DNA from: Arthrinium phaeospermum
Taxonomy: Eukaryota; Ascomycota; Sordariomycetes; Amphisphaeriales; Apiosporaceae
Direction of reading: 5' to 3'
Length of the DNA stretch: 64,000 nt
NCBI GenBank assembly: GCA_006503535.1
Contig: QYRS01000006.1
Span: 2,666,001-2,730,000 of the forward strand
The notes under the pieces are model-generated. The model saw only the letters and a list, made by a program, of their open reading frames with translations. It ran no database searches and was not told where the DNA came from. Made by a program: the position numbers and the translations under genes. Shown in pieces: positions 62,301-64,000 of the stretch (the first letter of the stretch is position 1; each line of letters starts with the position of its first letter).

Positions 62301-63583
62301 GGGGGCAGCAAAAGCCGGCAAGGAAGAAAAAAAAAAAAACAATAATACGGGAATGGGGAAGGAATAGGTAGAGAGAGTCGGTACTGATAGGCCAGGAAGA
62401 AAACAATGGCCGTCCCGGTCACTTTCGAGTCAAGGAAAGTCATGGCAGTCATTGACTAGGACCAGTGAGTACATTAGGTAACTTAAGCATGTACATAGAT
62501 TGATTAATGCACACATACCTGCCTACCTCTGTACCTACATAACGGTATGATGGCAGGAGACAGATCAGTCAATGGCCAACCTGTTAGCGACTTGCCCCAG
62601 AACCTAGCAACAGCAAGCAGCCCTGTGTTGTGTTGCAACTGCGCGCTCTCTCACTTTTTTTTCCCTCTGCGATATAATGCACCACCCCCAGCTGCCTATT
62701 CCTCTTTTCCCATCCACTTCGATTTTTCTTGAGATTTCATTCCTGGACATATTGACTATTCACTCTCAACTCGATATATGACTGACTGAACGGCTGACTG
62801 CTTGATTGACTGACACGGACTTATTTCGCGGTTCAGCCTTTTGTAGATTATATTTTGTCCCCCCATCCCTATATCTCACCTCGCATATCTCACATCCCTC
62901 ATTTATAAAATTTCCTACATATCACCCAAAAACCCTCTATCTGAATCAATCACTCGGCCAGCTCAATTTCTGGTTCCTTCGGCATATCGTTCACCTCACT
63001 GTAACTCGACTTTGGGCCGCCAGAGACCCTTGTTTACCTGTCTCCGTGCCAGGCGCCTTAAAAACGGCGCCGTCCGTCGATCAGGAATCTTAGCCACGCG
63101 AAAATCATACTCTGTTTGCCCTCTTTTTTCGGGGTCCGGGCCCATTGTTCGATCTGAACTATTATATATACCCTTCAGTGTCTGCAACTCAACAATTCTC
63201 GGCTAGCCGAACGCGTCCGGGGTTTTCCAGACCGCAATCTTGGCACCAACGGGATCTCCCTTTTTCTGTACGCTGGCATTTTTGATTGAAGAAGGCCTGC
63301 ACCGCTCGACGCATGCTTGCCTCTCAGAACCTGGCCAATTCATAACATACGCGCGCGCACACATACTCACCCTTCGCGTCACACGCCGCCGCCCCCGTCT
63401 CTCCGGCATCGTCGGTTGCTACCAAAGCGGCCGACAAAGACGGGCAGGCAAGACAGACAGTCACTCCGGGAGGGGGGTTGCCTGTCGAGCGACGAGCCAC
63501 TGGTCTGAATTGGAGATTCGTCCCATGCGCCCGTAACCAATTTTGTTGTTGATCAAAGACGAGTCGAACCGAGTCGAGTCACC
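56399..63583. other. Long region without a confident gene; GTPase promoter at right end
   Basis: The 198-codon plus frame at 56451-57047 begins with ATG but directly follows the dehydrogenase 3' end and has low-complexity, non-domain sequence. Other frames are incidental. TACGGAGTA motifs lie at 56433-56441, 58624-58632 and (reverse) 61676-61684. A C-rich run lies at 62188-62206. TACCTA/TAGGTA hexamers recur. The block at about 62640-63580 is CT-rich and probably includes the promoter and leader of the small GTPase, with upstream ATGs (for example 63240) that could be uORFs. Confidence 0.5.
62188..62206. repeat. C homopolymer run
   Basis: Twelve C, one G, then six C. Likely prone to length error and variation. 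Confidence 0.85.
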
Positions 63584-64000
63584 ATGGCGCCTCGACCAGG
63601 TCGCTACCAACCGGCGTTTGTCTCCCCCAAGCACAGGCGGCTTTTTGCGAGGTTACTCGACAGCTGACAATTTTCCCTATTTTCTGCTATTAGCCGCGAG
63701 TTCCACGTTGTCGTACTCGGAGCAGGTGAGTTTTTTTCTTTTTGTCCCCCCTTCTTTGCTTTTTTTTTTACTCTGGCCCAGCCAGCCCTGTGTCTGATTT
63801 TCTCCTTCCCCCGTTTTATGTCACATTCTAACACGGGATTCGTCTAATTTAGGTGGTGTGGGCAAGAGCTGTCTTACTGGTAAGCCATTCTTCTGACCCT
63901 TTGCAGCCAATTGCCTTGAGTTGCAAGTCCTGAAAACTACCCCACCATCACGTGTGTGGAGGCTTTTCTGGCATCCATCCATTCACTTGCGATGAGATGG
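63584..64000 (+). CDS. RSR1: Rap/Rsr1 (Krev-1)-type small GTPase, 5' part only
   Basis: The 5' end of a Ras-superfamily GTPase; the rest lies beyond the right edge. Three segments can be read: exon 1 from an ATG at 63584, exon 2 63694-63725 (32 nt) and exon 3 63853-63879 (27 nt). Exons 2 and 3 encode REFHVVVLGAG followed by GVGKSCLT, the G1/P-loop (GxxxxGKS). REFHVVVLGAGGVGKSCLT is how the Rap1/Rsr1/Krev-1 branch begins; Ras proper has LVVVGGGGVGKS. In yeast, Rsr1/Bud1 directs Cdc42 polarity. The exon 1 end is uncertain. GTTACT at 63652 keeps phase and gives ...FASREFHVV, but the intron would be only 42 nt. An alternative donor, GTTTGT near 63616, also keeps phase. Exon 3 ends at a good GTAAGC. 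Confidence 0.82.

Overview
This window is nuclear DNA of a filamentous ascomycete (Pezizomycotina, most likely Sordariomycetes). The evidence is as follows. Protein genes are interrupted by short introns, mostly 49-80 nt, with GTAAGT-like donors, CTAAC/CTGAC branch sites and YAG acceptors. The gene set contains fungal-only families: a Zn(II)2Cys6 regulator, a Whi3-type RNA-binding protein, a Pcl-type cyclin and a large fungal-only protein of DUF8004 type. Promoters are CT-rich, and short motifs such as TACGGAGTA and TACCTA are scattered between genes. I cannot name the species.

I support twelve protein genes. Left block (1-20 kb): a DUF8004-type protein (-, 1050-5031); a roadblock/LC7 dynein light chain (-, 7567-8136) head-to-head with the pre-60S factor IPI1 (+, 8473-9599); a Ded1/Vasa-like DEAD-box helicase (+, 12107-14190) behind a leader of about 1.2 kb full of splice sites; and a Pcl-type cyclin (-, 17877-19955). 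Next come 11 kb without a recognisable gene (20-31 kb), which hold a mariner-type MITE at 25151-25357. Middle block (31-45 kb): the mRNA-export helicase SUB2 (-, 31072-33189) head-to-head with the RNase P subunit RPR2 (+, 33882-34394), a secreted serine carboxypeptidase (+, 35119-37354), a Zn2Cys6 transcription factor (+, 37980-40437), a tRNA-like Pol III unit (40773-40860) and WHI3 (-, 43301-45145). Right block (45-64 kb): nearly 10 kb with no confident gene, an acyl-CoA dehydrogenase (+, 54993-56398), a further 7 kb without a confident gene, and the first exons of a Rap/Rsr1-type small GTPase running off the right edge (from about 63584).

The genes do not form a metabolic cluster. Five of twelve act in RNA biology: a Ded1-like helicase, SUB2, RPR2, IPI1 and WHI3. 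Two further genes, the cyclin and the Rsr1-like GTPase, belong to growth and cell-cycle control, where Whi3 also acts. No single new multi-gene system is evident. The observations most worth following up are the MITE, the AG|GT-studded leader and the WG-rich ends of the DEAD-box gene, a 197-codon in-frame open extension after the cyclin stop codon, an unassigned 294-codon open frame at 48219-49103, and the odd tRNA-like unit.

Exon boundaries were read by eye from splice consensus and checked for phase consistency. The least certain are the first intron(s) of the DUF8004-type gene, intron 4 of the transcription factor and the start of the Rsr1-like gene.
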